Source: CAYXLI01 sp964464925
GTDB lineage: Bacteria > Acidobacteriota > Terriglobia > Bryobacterales > Bryobacteraceae
NCBI GenBank assembly: GCA_964464925.1
Contig: CAYXLI010000020.1
Coordinates: forward strand, 1 to 64,000
DNA length: 64,000 bases
Direction: 5' to 3'
Shown one piece after another: positions 41,636 to 49,953 of the stretch. A model generated the notes under the pieces. The model was given only the letters and a program-made list of their open reading frames with translations. It did no database searches and was not told the DNA's origin. A program made the translations under genes and the position numbers. Numbering within the stretch: the first letter of the stretch is position 1; every line of letters starts with the position of its first letter.

Positions 41636-42439
41636 ATGGACGAAACGCGCGCCCTTACGGAACTTCTTCACAACGGCAATCTGACAACCGGCGCACTGCT
41701 GACCGGAATGGCGGTTGCATTCGGGTTGGGAGCGATCCATGCGTTCTCCCCGGGGCACGGCAAAACAATGGTGGCGGCATACCTGGTCGGCACGCGCGGA
41801 ACTCCCAGGCACGCATTCATCCTGGGAGCAGCGACGACCTTCACACATACGATCAGCGTCTTTGCGCTCGGGTTCGTAACGCTGTTTCTTTCGCGCTACC
41901 TGCTACCCGAGCAACTCTATCCTGTGCTTGGCGCCATCGCCGGACTGACTATTGTATGGATCGGAATTGACCTCCTCTCCAAGCGAATCCACAGCCTGCG
42001 CGGCCACACGCACGACCACGCCCACGGCCACCACCACCATCACCATCACCATCACGATCATCATGATCATGATCATCACCACGGGCCCGGTGGTCACACC
42101 CACGTACCGGAAGGAGAGGTGACGGTCGGGAGTTTGATTGCGCTTGGTGCAAGCGGAGGACTGGTCCCCTGCCCTTCTGGCTTGGTGCTGCTGCTCATGT
42201 CGATCTCTCTGGGCCGCGTCGGTCTTGGAATGATTCTATTGCTCGCCTTCAGCACCGGATTGGCCGCAGTGTTGATAGCCATCGGCCTGGCTGTCCTTTA
42301 TGCCAAGCATCTTCTGCCCGACCAGGAGACGACTGCGAGGAGTGCGTTCTTCCGGTATGTTCCGGTGGGGTCGGCCGCCGTCATGGTCATCGTAGGCGCG
42401 CTCATGACAGGTGTCTCACTCGGCCTGGTCAAGGTTTGA
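41636..42439 (+). CDS. Nickel/cobalt exporter-like protein (NicO/RcnA family)
   Basis: Inner-membrane metal transporter of 267 aa with about six helices. HAFSPGHGKTMVAAYLVG (35-52) is the family signature in helix 2. A cytoplasmic loop at residues 124-156 is almost pure His/Asp, typical of RcnA-like Ni/Co efflux proteins. A second signature copy, ASGGLVPCPSGLVLLL, lies in the second half. ATG 41636 begins after the mutM stop; upstream in-frame sequence crosses the N gap and is not coding. A short GATAATA(G)C tandem repeat lies between the genes. Confidence 0.87.
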   Translation: MDETRALTELLHNGNLTTGALLTGMAVAFGLGAIHAFSPGHGKTMVAAYLVGTRGTPRHAFILGAATTFTHTISVFALGFVTLFLSRYLLPEQLYPVLGAIAGLTIVWIGIDLLSKRIHSLRGHTHDHAHGHHHHHHHHHDHHDHDHHHGPGGHTHVPEGEVTVGSLIALGASGGLVPCPSGLVLLLMSISLGRVGLGMILLLAFSTGLAAVLIAIGLAVLYAKHLLPDQETTARSAFFRYVPVGSAAVMVIVGALMTGVSLGLVKV

Positions 42440-42455
42440 ACACAGTTTTCGCCGG

Positions 42456-44621
42456 TCAACGTGCAAGGAGTACGACCGTGCTTCTCGGATTGGCTATATA
42501 GTGATCCGGCGGATCAAGCCGTATCTCTTGTCCGGCTTCCATAAAATCGGCTCCACTGGGCAGACTGGTATCAATCGCGCGGTACCAATTGTGTGAGGGC
42601 CCGAGCGGCGGCAGCCTCACCCACTGCACCTCGAAGTGTCCGTTGAGAATAAAAAACAATCGGTCGGCATCTGGCTTGGCGCCGTCTTCTGAGGTGTCGA
42701 GCTGATAGCAAAGCGTTCGCGCCCTCTCGTCCCTCCATGCAGGCTCTCCCTGGTCCGGTGCAAACCACGTCAAATCAGGCACGCCGTCTGCATCAAGATC
42801 TTTACCGAGGAGGAACTTTCGACGCTGGAGGACCGGGAAGCGCCTGGTGAACGCGATCGCCTTCCGGAAGAATTCCATGAGATCGCTGTTTCGCGCCACC
42901 AGGCCCCAGTCGAACCAACTAATCTCGTTGTCGTGACAGTACGCGTTATTATTGCCTCGCTGTGTGCGCCCGAACTCGTCGCCCCCAAGCATCATGGGAG
43001 TTCCACAGGCGAACAGAAGATAGCAAGAGTGATTCTTTATCAGTTGCGTGCGGAGTGCGAGAATAACCGGGTCGTCCGTGTCACCCTCCACGCCACAGTT
43101 CCAGGAGTTGTTGTCCGTGGTTCCATCCTGGTTGTTCTCGCCGTTGAGTTCGTTGTGCTTCCTGTTGTATGAGACCAGATCTTTCAAAGTGAAGCCGTCA
43201 TGGCAGGTGACGAAGTTCACGCTGTTGTAAGCGGAACGGCCATCGTCCCCATAGAGATCCGCCGAGCCGGAGATCCGCCATCCGAGTTCGGACATTTGTC
43301 CGGGATCGCTCTTGGCGAAGCGGCGCACCGTGTCCCGGAACCGCCCGTTCCATTCGGACCAGTCCACCGGAAAGTTGCCCACTTGATAGGTTCCGGTGTC
43401 CCATGGCTCGGCTATCAGGATCGCGCGGCTCAGCACAGGATCTTGCGACGCCACATCGAAAAAAGTTGCCGAGGGCCGAAACGAACCATCTTCGCAGCGG
43501 CCGAGCACCGAGGCCAGATCGAAACGGAATCCATCAACATGCATCGTCTCGACCCAGTACCGCAGCGAATCCATGACGAGGCGAATGGCGGGAGCGCTGT
43601 CGAAGTTGAGGCTGTTGCCGCAGCCCGTATAGTTCAGGTAATAACGCCGTGGTGCCTCTGGCGGGCCCGTGAGACTGTAGTATGACAGGTTGTCCAAACC
43701 ACGAAAGCTCAGGCTTGGGCCCATCTCGTTGCCCTCGCCGGTGTGGTTGTAGACCACGTCGAGGATGACCTGAATTCCAGCCCGATGGAGTTCCCGCACG
43801 AGCGTCTTGAATTCGGTCACCTGGCACCCGGGAACCCTCCTGGTGCCGTACGACGATTCGGGTGCAAAGAATCCAATCGAGTTGTATCCCCAATAGTTTG
43901 TCAGGCCCCGGTTGAGCAGAAAGTCGTCGACATAGTATTCATGTACCGGGAGGAACTCTACTGCGTTTACGCCAAGTCGCTTCAGGTGCGGGATCTTCTC
44001 GATGAACCCGAGATAGGTCCCTGGGAAGCGGACGCCGGAAGAAGGGTGCGCGGTGAATCCCTTAACATGCACTTCATAAATGACCAGCTCCTCCAGGCCG
44101 AAGTTGGGCGAGTGAACGCCCTGCCAGTCAAACGCATCATCAACAACGATCCCTTTGGGCACAATCGCCGTGTTATCGCGCGTGTCGCGAACTAAGTCGC
44201 CTGCACCGGGACGCGCATCGTAGGCGAGCAACAGGTTGTCCACATTCCGGAACTTACCTGTGACTGCCTTGGCATATGGGTCGAGCAACAGTTTGGAATC
44301 GTTGAACCGCAATCCCCATTCCGGGCGATACTCGCCTCCAACCTTGTAGCCGTAGAGCTGCCCGGCTTTCAACCCTTTCACCCGCGCATGCCAGATCAGT
44401 TTGTCGCGCTCCCGGAGCTGAATGACATCTGTCGGCTCCCCGTCGGGTGTGTCGAAAAGCAGCAGGTATACCTCTGTCGCATGTCTCGAGAAGACAGCGA
44501 AGTTCACACCGTCGGCAACGAGTGTGGCGCCAAGTGGAAATAGAGAGCCCTTCTCCACTGTTTTGGTGGTACAGTGTTCCAGCCTTATGGTTGCTGATTG
44601 ACGGATTGCGGTCGAAGCCAT
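42456..44621 (-). CDS. glgX: Glycogen debranching enzyme (isoamylase type)
   Basis: GH13 alpha-1,6-glucosidase of 721 aa that removes limit branches from glycogen in the cytoplasm. N-terminal CBM48 (about 25-150, FPLGATLVADGVNFAVFS), then the catalytic barrel: LDVVYNHTGEG (287-297), DGFRFDLAS with nucleophile D368, LIAEPWD with acid E405 and VTCHDGFTL with the third carboxylate near 470. Length and order match GlgX. Shine-Dalgarno GGGAGA is 7 nt before the ATG. No other glycogen gene is adjacent. Confidence 0.95.
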   Translation of the reverse strand: MASTAIRQSATIRLEHCTTKTVEKGSLFPLGATLVADGVNFAVFSRHATEVYLLLFDTPDGEPTDVIQLRERDKLIWHARVKGLKAGQLYGYKVGGEYRPEWGLRFNDSKLLLDPYAKAVTGKFRNVDNLLLAYDARPGAGDLVRDTRDNTAIVPKGIVVDDAFDWQGVHSPNFGLEELVIYEVHVKGFTAHPSSGVRFPGTYLGFIEKIPHLKRLGVNAVEFLPVHEYYVDDFLLNRGLTNYWGYNSIGFFAPESSYGTRRVPGCQVTEFKTLVRELHRAGIQVILDVVYNHTGEGNEMGPSLSFRGLDNLSYYSLTGPPEAPRRYYLNYTGCGNSLNFDSAPAIRLVMDSLRYWVETMHVDGFRFDLASVLGRCEDGSFRPSATFFDVASQDPVLSRAILIAEPWDTGTYQVGNFPVDWSEWNGRFRDTVRRFAKSDPGQMSELGWRISGSADLYGDDGRSAYNSVNFVTCHDGFTLKDLVSYNRKHNELNGENNQDGTTDNNSWNCGVEGDTDDPVILALRTQLIKNHSCYLLFACGTPMMLGGDEFGRTQRGNNNAYCHDNEISWFDWGLVARNSDLMEFFRKAIAFTRRFPVLQRRKFLLGKDLDADGVPDLTWFAPDQGEPAWRDERARTLCYQLDTSEDGAKPDADRLFFILNGHFEVQWVRLPPLGPSHNWYRAIDTSLPSGADFMEAGQEIRLDPPDHYIANPRSTVVLLAR

Positions 44622-44803
44622 CGGACCATCTCCCTTTCCGCGCTACCGTCAGGTATTCGGACGGCAAACGCCGCGGGCCTAACGCGATTCTCCCAGATGT
44701 TGCCGTATGATGCGACCGTCTTTGGAGCAACTACTAACCGAGGCAACCAGCGCAGTGCGTATACACGGGCCTGAGTTGTAGAACCGTTTACTCAGATGGT
44801 GAT

Positions 44804-45391
44804 CTACAGTCCGATGGCAAGGAGAGCGAAGGCCAAAATGCCCGCAGCCAGCGAAATCCATCCCCACAATCGGAACCGCCTCAATTGCCACCAAAGGTAG
44901 ATGCCGGAGGCGATCCAGATCAGGCTGCTGAGCACGAGCAAATCGATGATGGCGCCCCACAAGATCTCGAGAAAGAAGGGGTATTCAAATCCAGCCCGAA
45001 AATGCGCAGCCGTGAGCAGCTGATTGAGTTGCACGCTCTGTTCTTCAACGGTGGCACGGCCTTCCTGCGGATAATAAGTCAGCCGGATGTTTCCCGTCAG
45101 CTTTACACGGCGAATCACGAGATTGCCATTGTCATCGAAGTCCGCGCGGTAGCGGCCAAGCAGACCGTGATCCCGAAGCACCTTTTCCGCGAGCACATCT
45201 TCGTCATCCTGTTCGGATATCGGCGGCAGCCGGTATGGATGTTCAAACGTCTTGGTCCATTTGGCATCGCCTCGCTGGAACCATTCCCCGTGATTGAGAA
45301 TAAAACCGCTGGCTGCGTATAGCAGGAACCAGGGAGTGAGCACAAGCCCGAGATAGAGGTGGGTACGACGGTTTATCTTGTCAAAGGTCAT
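44804..45391 (-). CDS. PepSY-type membrane protein (second of a tandem pair)
   Basis: 195-aa inner-membrane protein: helix 1 with THLYLGLVLTPWFLLYAASGFILNH, a periplasmic domain of about 100 residues with a PepSY-like fold, and two C-terminal helices. It shares the H-x-YLGL-x-LTPW...YA-x-S...NH signature with the gene upstream, so the two are paralogues. ATG 45391 has AAGGA 8 nt upstream, inside the end of the preceding gene. PepSY_TM proteins often occur with metal or haem acquisition genes; His residues in helix 1 could bind haem. Confidence 0.8.
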   Translation of the reverse strand: MTFDKINRRTHLYLGLVLTPWFLLYAASGFILNHGEWFQRGDAKWTKTFEHPYRLPPISEQDDEDVLAEKVLRDHGLLGRYRADFDDNGNLVIRRVKLTGNIRLTYYPQEGRATVEEQSVQLNQLLTAAHFRAGFEYPFFLEILWGAIIDLLVLSSLIWIASGIYLWWQLRRFRLWGWISLAAGILAFALLAIGL

Positions 45392-45402
45392 GTCAGAATC
45401 CT

Positions 45403-46019
45403 TCACGCAAACCGCAGAAAAATGCCGAACAGAACAAGTCCGAAGANNNNNNNNNNNNNNNNNNNNNNNNNNNNNNNNNNNNNNNNNNNNNNNNNNNNNN
45501 NNNNNNNNNNNNNNNNNNNNNNNNNNNNNNNNNNNNNNNNNNNNNNGTGTATCCCACCTGCGAATGGAGCATGGTAAGAACGTTGGGTGTACGGAATGGC
45601 CGCCCTTCGATGATCAACTTCCCACGGCCAGGGATGTAGGTAATTCGCTTGGGAGCGGCCGGATCCCGGCGGTCTATGACGAGACTGCTGTCCCTCTGTT
45701 GAATCCCGAAACTCCCGCTCAACTTCAGATCCTCGAGAATCTGCTCCCCCTTGCTTCGCAAGGTAGTTCCGGCGGCAAAGGATTTCTTGTAGTCGATCTC
45801 CTTCTCCGGCTCGAAGCGCTCCATGTGTCCTCCATAGATCTGATTGATGCGTTCGTAGTGATTGAAGACAACTGTGCTCACCGCATACATCGTCAACCAG
45901 GGCGTCAGGAACAAACCGAGGTACATGTGGCAGCGGCGGAGCAGGATGCCAAATCGGAATGGCCGCCGCGCGCTCGGAGTCTCAATGGTCGATTCAAGTT
46001 GCTGAAGGCTCGTGGACAT
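45403..46019 (-). CDS. PepSY-type membrane protein, interrupted by an assembly gap
   Basis: Paralogue of the protein at 44804-45391. From ATG 46019: a short cytoplasmic N-terminus, HMYLGLFLTPWLTMYAVSTVVFNHYERIN helix, then a periplasmic domain up to the 100-N gap. After the gap the coding frame is the one reading FGLVLFGIFLRFA and stopping at 45403-45405; it supplies the last helix seen in the paralogue. The frame contiguous through the Ns (ending at 45393) gives SSDLFCSAFFCGLREGF, a Cys-rich, less plausible end. So the gap is not a multiple-of-three true length. Confidence 0.8.
45447..45546. other. Scaffold gap of 100 N within the first PepSY-type gene
   Basis: Placeholder gap. It falls in the part of the gene where the tandem paralogue would align, so repeat-induced assembly failure is possible. 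The reading frame changes across it. Confidence 0.98.
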
Positions 46020-46032
46020 CGTACAAACTCCG

Positions 46033-47112
46033 TTATTGGAAAAGGATGAACGTGCCGTCGCGGGTGACGACGCCGGCCGCACCCTTCTCCGCGCTCGGAA
46101 CGGAGCCTGGATCGCCTTGTGGAACACCTTGCCGATCGTACAACTGCCATAAGAGTTCTCCGTTGCGTTTCCAGGCAATCAGAGAAGTTCCGTCCGCACG
46201 GCTCAGAGCCACCAGACCGCTGCGCATGCTGGAATGGCCGGGAGTCTTCACTTCGCCGGGAGGGAGAACGTTACCTTTGCTATCGAGCCGCGCGAAATAA
46301 ATGTCGCCCTTTGTAGGCCAGGCGGCGACGTAGCCATTCGAGGTGCTTGACAGGGAATAATACGTCATCGGGCAGGCGTTGACGTGCCAGAGCGTGGAAC
46401 TGATCCGGTTCCGAACCTGGTGACCGCTCTTGTCCTGAATAACGATGTACATATCGCGGTCGTCATTGGTTTCCTCCCGGTAGAGAACGGCAAGGTCGCC
46501 ATTCGATCCGAAGATGGCGCGGGTCGTGCAGCAGTTGCACGGGTCATACGCCGTGTTCAGTTCAGCGGTCTGAGAAAAGGTTCTTCCGCCATCGGTCGAG
46601 AAGTTCGCGTAGAGTTTGCCGGCCAGCCATGTCGCCACGACACGTCCCTTCTCATCCGCGGCGATTGAGAAGCCCTCACTCGGCCGGGCATTCAGGCTTC
46701 GAACGGGAGTGAACGCCTTGGTGCCCGGTTGCAGTGTCGCAAAAACCAGCCCCTCGGGCACATTCGGGAGCTTCACTTTCCAATTGTTGGTAGACATCGC
46801 GACATAGACGATGCCGGATTTGCCGGCCGCCATGCTCGAACCCTGAAACACGAGTCCGTCTTTACGCGATTGTTGATCCACAACGGGAAGCGGCGCCGTG
46901 AAGGTCGCCCCACCGTCAGAGGATTTGACGTAGTAGGGGATGTCTCCTCGGTTATAAAGAAGATGAATGGTCCCGTCGCTGCTGGTCCGGGCATCCACGG
47001 GCTCTCCGCCATCCGGGACGTGAACGATCCGCGGTTGAGGACCTCCGGAAATGGAGGCCGCGGTCAGCGCAGCCGCAAGGACAGTATTCGATATAAAGAG
47101 TTTCCAAAGCAT
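46033..47112 (-). CDS. Secreted sialidase-fold (BNR/Asp-box) protein
   Basis: Exported protein of 359 aa from ATG 47112, with a signal peptide ending about residue 20 (NTVLAAALTAASI). Two Asp boxes, SSDGGATF and STDGGRTF, and regular strand repeats indicate a six-bladed sialidase-type propeller. The arginine triad of true sialidases is not evident. It has an unusual DPCNCCTTRA segment with C-x-C-C spacing, which suggests a metal or disulfide site. It lies 13 bp upstream of the PepSY pair and is probably cotranscribed. Confidence 0.78.
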   Translation of the reverse strand: MLWKLFISNTVLAAALTAASISGGPQPRIVHVPDGGEPVDARTSSDGTIHLLYNRGDIPYYVKSSDGGATFTAPLPVVDQQSRKDGLVFQGSSMAAGKSGIVYVAMSTNNWKVKLPNVPEGLVFATLQPGTKAFTPVRSLNARPSEGFSIAADEKGRVVATWLAGKLYANFSTDGGRTFSQTAELNTAYDPCNCCTTRAIFGSNGDLAVLYREETNDDRDMYIVIQDKSGHQVRNRISSTLWHVNACPMTYYSLSSTSNGYVAAWPTKGDIYFARLDSKGNVLPPGEVKTPGHSSMRSGLVALSRADGTSLIAWKRNGELLWQLYDRQGVPQGDPGSVPSAEKGAAGVVTRDGTFILFQ

Positions 47113-47248
47113 TTTGATTGTGTTTTCTCGTGAACTGCCCAGAGATACTTCACTACTCTCATGCGCCATCACGTTTAGCGGAAATTTTATCAACAGAACG
47201 AACAAAGCGTCGTTTTCTCTGATGCGCCCCAGCACGGGCGGGCTTGAA

Positions 47249-47932
47249 TTACACGCCGCGCTTGTCGCCCCAGATGTCTATGTGCAGACGCGGCGAGAAT
47301 CGATACCCCTCGCTCTTGCAAATCTCCGTCAGCCACAGTGAGCGCTCCCGCAGCACATCTTGACGCGTTCCTTCCGGCATCAGCACGACGCGCATCGGGT
47401 CCGCCCGGAGGTCGCGCACAATGGCATGCACCTCATCCAGATCCCGCGGGGCCGCGATAACGAACTTCAATTGATACTCGTAATCCCGCATCATTGCCCG
47501 CAGCACGTCCGGCTGATAACGCAAACGCTCGTGCTGGGCGGCCCAGCGTCCCTGTTCCCTCTCATACGGAGTTGAGTTTGTCAGTTTCGGGCTGATGCTC
47601 ATCAGGTCGCAGAGCACAGGCTGTTGCACCGTGCCCGCGGTCTCAATGGTGATGTGCTGCCCCTCGGCTTTCAGCAGCCGGGTCAGTTCTACGATCTGTG
47701 GCGCGATCATGGGTTCGCCGCCCGTAATCACCGTATGCCGCGCACCCGTCTGCCGCACGCGGCCGGCGATCTCCTCCACTCCCAGGTCGCTGCCTTCCGG
47801 ATTCCAGGACGTGTACGGCGTATCGCACCACACACAGCGCAGGTTGCACCCGCTGGTGCGCACGAACACGCTCGGCACTCCAACCAGAATGCCTTCACCC
47901 TGCACCGAATAAAAGATCTCAGCGATCTTCAA
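47249..47932 (-). CDS. queE: 7-carboxy-7-deazaguanine synthase
   Basis: Radical-SAM enzyme (227 aa) that contracts 6-carboxytetrahydropterin to 7-carboxy-7-deazaguanine in queuosine/preQ0 synthesis. The 4Fe-4S motif C-x3-C-x2-C is in SGCNLRCVWCDTPY and SAM-binding TGGEP follows. The N-terminal EIFYSVQGEG block binds substrate. I place the start at TTG 47932, preceded by AGAGG at 6 nt; it overlaps queC by 14 bp. Longer frames only shadow queC. queD and queF are not in the window. Confidence 0.92.
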   Translation of the reverse strand: MKIAEIFYSVQGEGILVGVPSVFVRTSGCNLRCVWCDTPYTSWNPEGSDLGVEEIAGRVRQTGARHTVITGGEPMIAPQIVELTRLLKAEGQHITIETAGTVQQPVLCDLMSISPKLTNSTPYEREQGRWAAQHERLRYQPDVLRAMMRDYEYQLKFVIAAPRDLDEVHAIVRDLRADPMRVVLMPEGTRQDVLRERSLWLTEICKSEGYRFSPRLHIDIWGDKRGV

Positions 47933-48593
47933 TGCCAGCCTCTTCGAATCCTTTCTTCCGGAGCACGCAGGAATCGCACGCGCCGCACGGTCGTCCGTTC
48001 TCGTCCGGATCATAGCAGCTATGTGTGAGGCTGAAATCCAAACCGAGATCGGCAGCCAGTTGGACAATCTCCGCTTTCGAGAGGTGCTGCAGAGGCGTGT
48101 GGACCTTCAATCGAGTCGTGCCCTCCACGCCGGCCTTCGTTGCCAGGTTTGCCATTCTTTCGAACGCTTCAATGAATTCCGGCCGGCAGTCCGGGTATCC
48201 GGAATAGTCGATTGCATTCACGCCGATGAAGATATCCGCCGCGCCCAGCGTTTCCGCCCATGCAAGCGCCAGCGAGAGGAATACCGTATTCCTCGCGGGC
48301 ACATAAGTCACGGGGATACCCTCGTGCTCCATCTCTACGGCCGAACGGCCCTTCGGTACCGCAATGTCATCGGTCAGCGCCGATCCGCCGAACATGCGCA
48401 GGTTAATATCGATCACGACATGCCGGTAGGCACCGAGGCTTGCCGCCACTTTGCGCGCCGCCTCCAGTTCGATCCGGTGCCGTTGCCCGTAATCGAACGA
48501 CAGCGCGTAAGTTTCGTATCCCTCCTTGCGCGCAACCGCTAGACACGTCGACGAATCCAGCCCTCCGCTCAATAAACAGACCGCTCGCTTCAT
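47919..48593 (-). CDS. queC: 7-cyano-7-deazaguanine synthase
   Basis: ATP-dependent enzyme (224 aa) that makes preQ0 from 7-carboxy-7-deazaguanine. PP-loop SGGLDSS is at residues 9-15, followed by ALSFDYGQRH and VPARNTVFLSLA. The C-terminal zinc site uses cysteines in THSCYDP...GRPCGACDSC. ATG 48593 shares 4 bp with the MFS gene end; in-frame sequence further upstream is shadow of that gene. Confidence 0.95.
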   Translation of the reverse strand: MKRAVCLLSGGLDSSTCLAVARKEGYETYALSFDYGQRHRIELEAARKVAASLGAYRHVVIDINLRMFGGSALTDDIAVPKGRSAVEMEHEGIPVTYVPARNTVFLSLALAWAETLGAADIFIGVNAIDYSGYPDCRPEFIEAFERMANLATKAGVEGTTRLKVHTPLQHLSKAEIVQLAADLGLDFSLTHSCYDPDENGRPCGACDSCVLRKKGFEEAGIEDR

Positions 48594-49804
48594 GGCCGCG
48601 CTCCCACCTCCTTTGGCAATGTGAGCGTCAGGAAGAATCCCAACGCCGGCAGAACCAGCAGGCTGGTTAGCGCCGTGTGCATCGAATACAGATCCGACAA
48701 TATGCCGGTCAAAGGAACGAACAGAATTCCCGACATCCCCCAGGAGAAACCCATCATCAGCGCCGACACGGTACCCGCCTGCCCGGGAGCCAGTTCCTGC
48801 GCCATCACTACGTTCACCGGAATGGTGAACAGCAGCGTGAGCCCGCCCAGAATCAGCCCCGTCGCGGACAGCCAACCATCGGCAAAGAAGAACAGGGCCA
48901 ACATGGGGACGCTCAACAGGAACGAAAGCAGAATGACGAGACGGCCGCCGAACCGGTCAGCCAGGTGCCCGCCCAGGAATCCGCCGAGCGCGCCGCAGGC
49001 CAAGTAAGCAGAGAGCATATGTGTGGCATCCGTCAGGCTGTATCCGCGCTCCCGCTCCAAATACAACGGGAGAAATTGCGTGAAGGTCAACTGCACCGCG
49101 GACCGGAAGAACACGCAAAAATACAGGATGGTCATCGGCTTCCATACTCGCCGCAATGGCGCCCAGTCTACCTGCTTCCGCCCCAGGCTCGCCGGCGCGC
49201 TGCCGGGAGGCAGCCAGACCAGCAGTACCAGCGTGGCGATCACTCCAGGTAAGGCTCCCCAAGCCGGGCGTTGCGCGCCCACACGGGTCAACAATGCGGA
49301 AAAGGCCGATGGTCCGCAGGCCATTCCGAGCGTTCCGGCACTGACGAAGATAGCCATCCAACGTCCGCGATTGGTAACGAGTCCCGCGGTAGCCCACGAT
49401 GAAGCCTGCGGATGAAACGAAGCGATTCCCGCTCCGCCCAACGCCACCATGACGAGGAGCGCCCAGTAGTTTGGGGCTAATCCCAGCGAGGCGATGAACA
49501 CGCCTGCAACAGCCGGTGCCGCCGCCGAGAACATTCTGGTATGCAGACGGTCCGACAGATAACCGTAGAGGGGCTGCATGACAGAAGAGAAGAAAATCAT
49601 GACCCCGCCCAGCACTCCGGCCTGCTTCAAGCTGAGATGAAGCTGTCGTACCAACACAGGTTGGAACGCACCAATTGCGCTGGAATACAAATCGATGAAG
49701 AAATGGCCGAATGAGAGTAGTACGAGACACAAAAGGCCATTTCGCACTCCCGCATTTGGGTTAGTACGAGGCAGTCTTGCAAGTACTGGAGTTCCAGTGC
49801 TCAA
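48590..49804 (-). CDS. MFS transporter, Fsr/fosmidomycin-resistance-like
   Basis: Twelve-helix major facilitator of 404 aa. The helix 2-3 motif is YGYLSDRLHTRMFS and the repeat in the second half is GGHLADRFGGR. The overall pattern fits the fosmidomycin-resistance group. It heads a tightly packed unit with queC and queE, so transport of a deazapurine or precursor is conceivable, but the family is drug/sugar-phosphate-like and nothing proves the substrate. The start is uncertain: TTG 49804, or a GTG at 49747 just before helix 1. Confidence 0.82.
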   Translation of the reverse strand: MSTGTPVLARLPRTNPNAGVRNGLLCLVLLSFGHFFIDLYSSAIGAFQPVLVRQLHLSLKQAGVLGGVMIFFSSVMQPLYGYLSDRLHTRMFSAAAPAVAGVFIASLGLAPNYWALLVMVALGGAGIASFHPQASSWATAGLVTNRGRWMAIFVSAGTLGMACGPSAFSALLTRVGAQRPAWGALPGVIATLVLLVWLPPGSAPASLGRKQVDWAPLRRVWKPMTILYFCVFFRSAVQLTFTQFLPLYLERERGYSLTDATHMLSAYLACGALGGFLGGHLADRFGGRLVILLSFLLSVPMLALFFFADGWLSATGLILGGLTLLFTIPVNVVMAQELAPGQAGTVSALMMGFSWGMSGILFVPLTGILSDLYSMHTALTSLLVLPALGFFLTLTLPKEVGARP

Positions 49805-49953
49805 TAAGAGAAATCCCCATCTATTCCTAGAGCTTTAGATTTCCGATAATCAGATTTCGAGGAGTAGCCGTACCCATATTCTAAAGGGATCCGTGCGTTT
49901 CGACAAACGGTTGCGGTCCTCCAACATACTGCAAGAGGTTTCACAAGGAGCAA

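Noticed and set aside
42014..42090. CAC/CAT-rich stretch resembling a tandem repeat
   Set aside because: It encodes the His-rich metal loop of the NicO/RcnA-type exporter and is explained by the protein.
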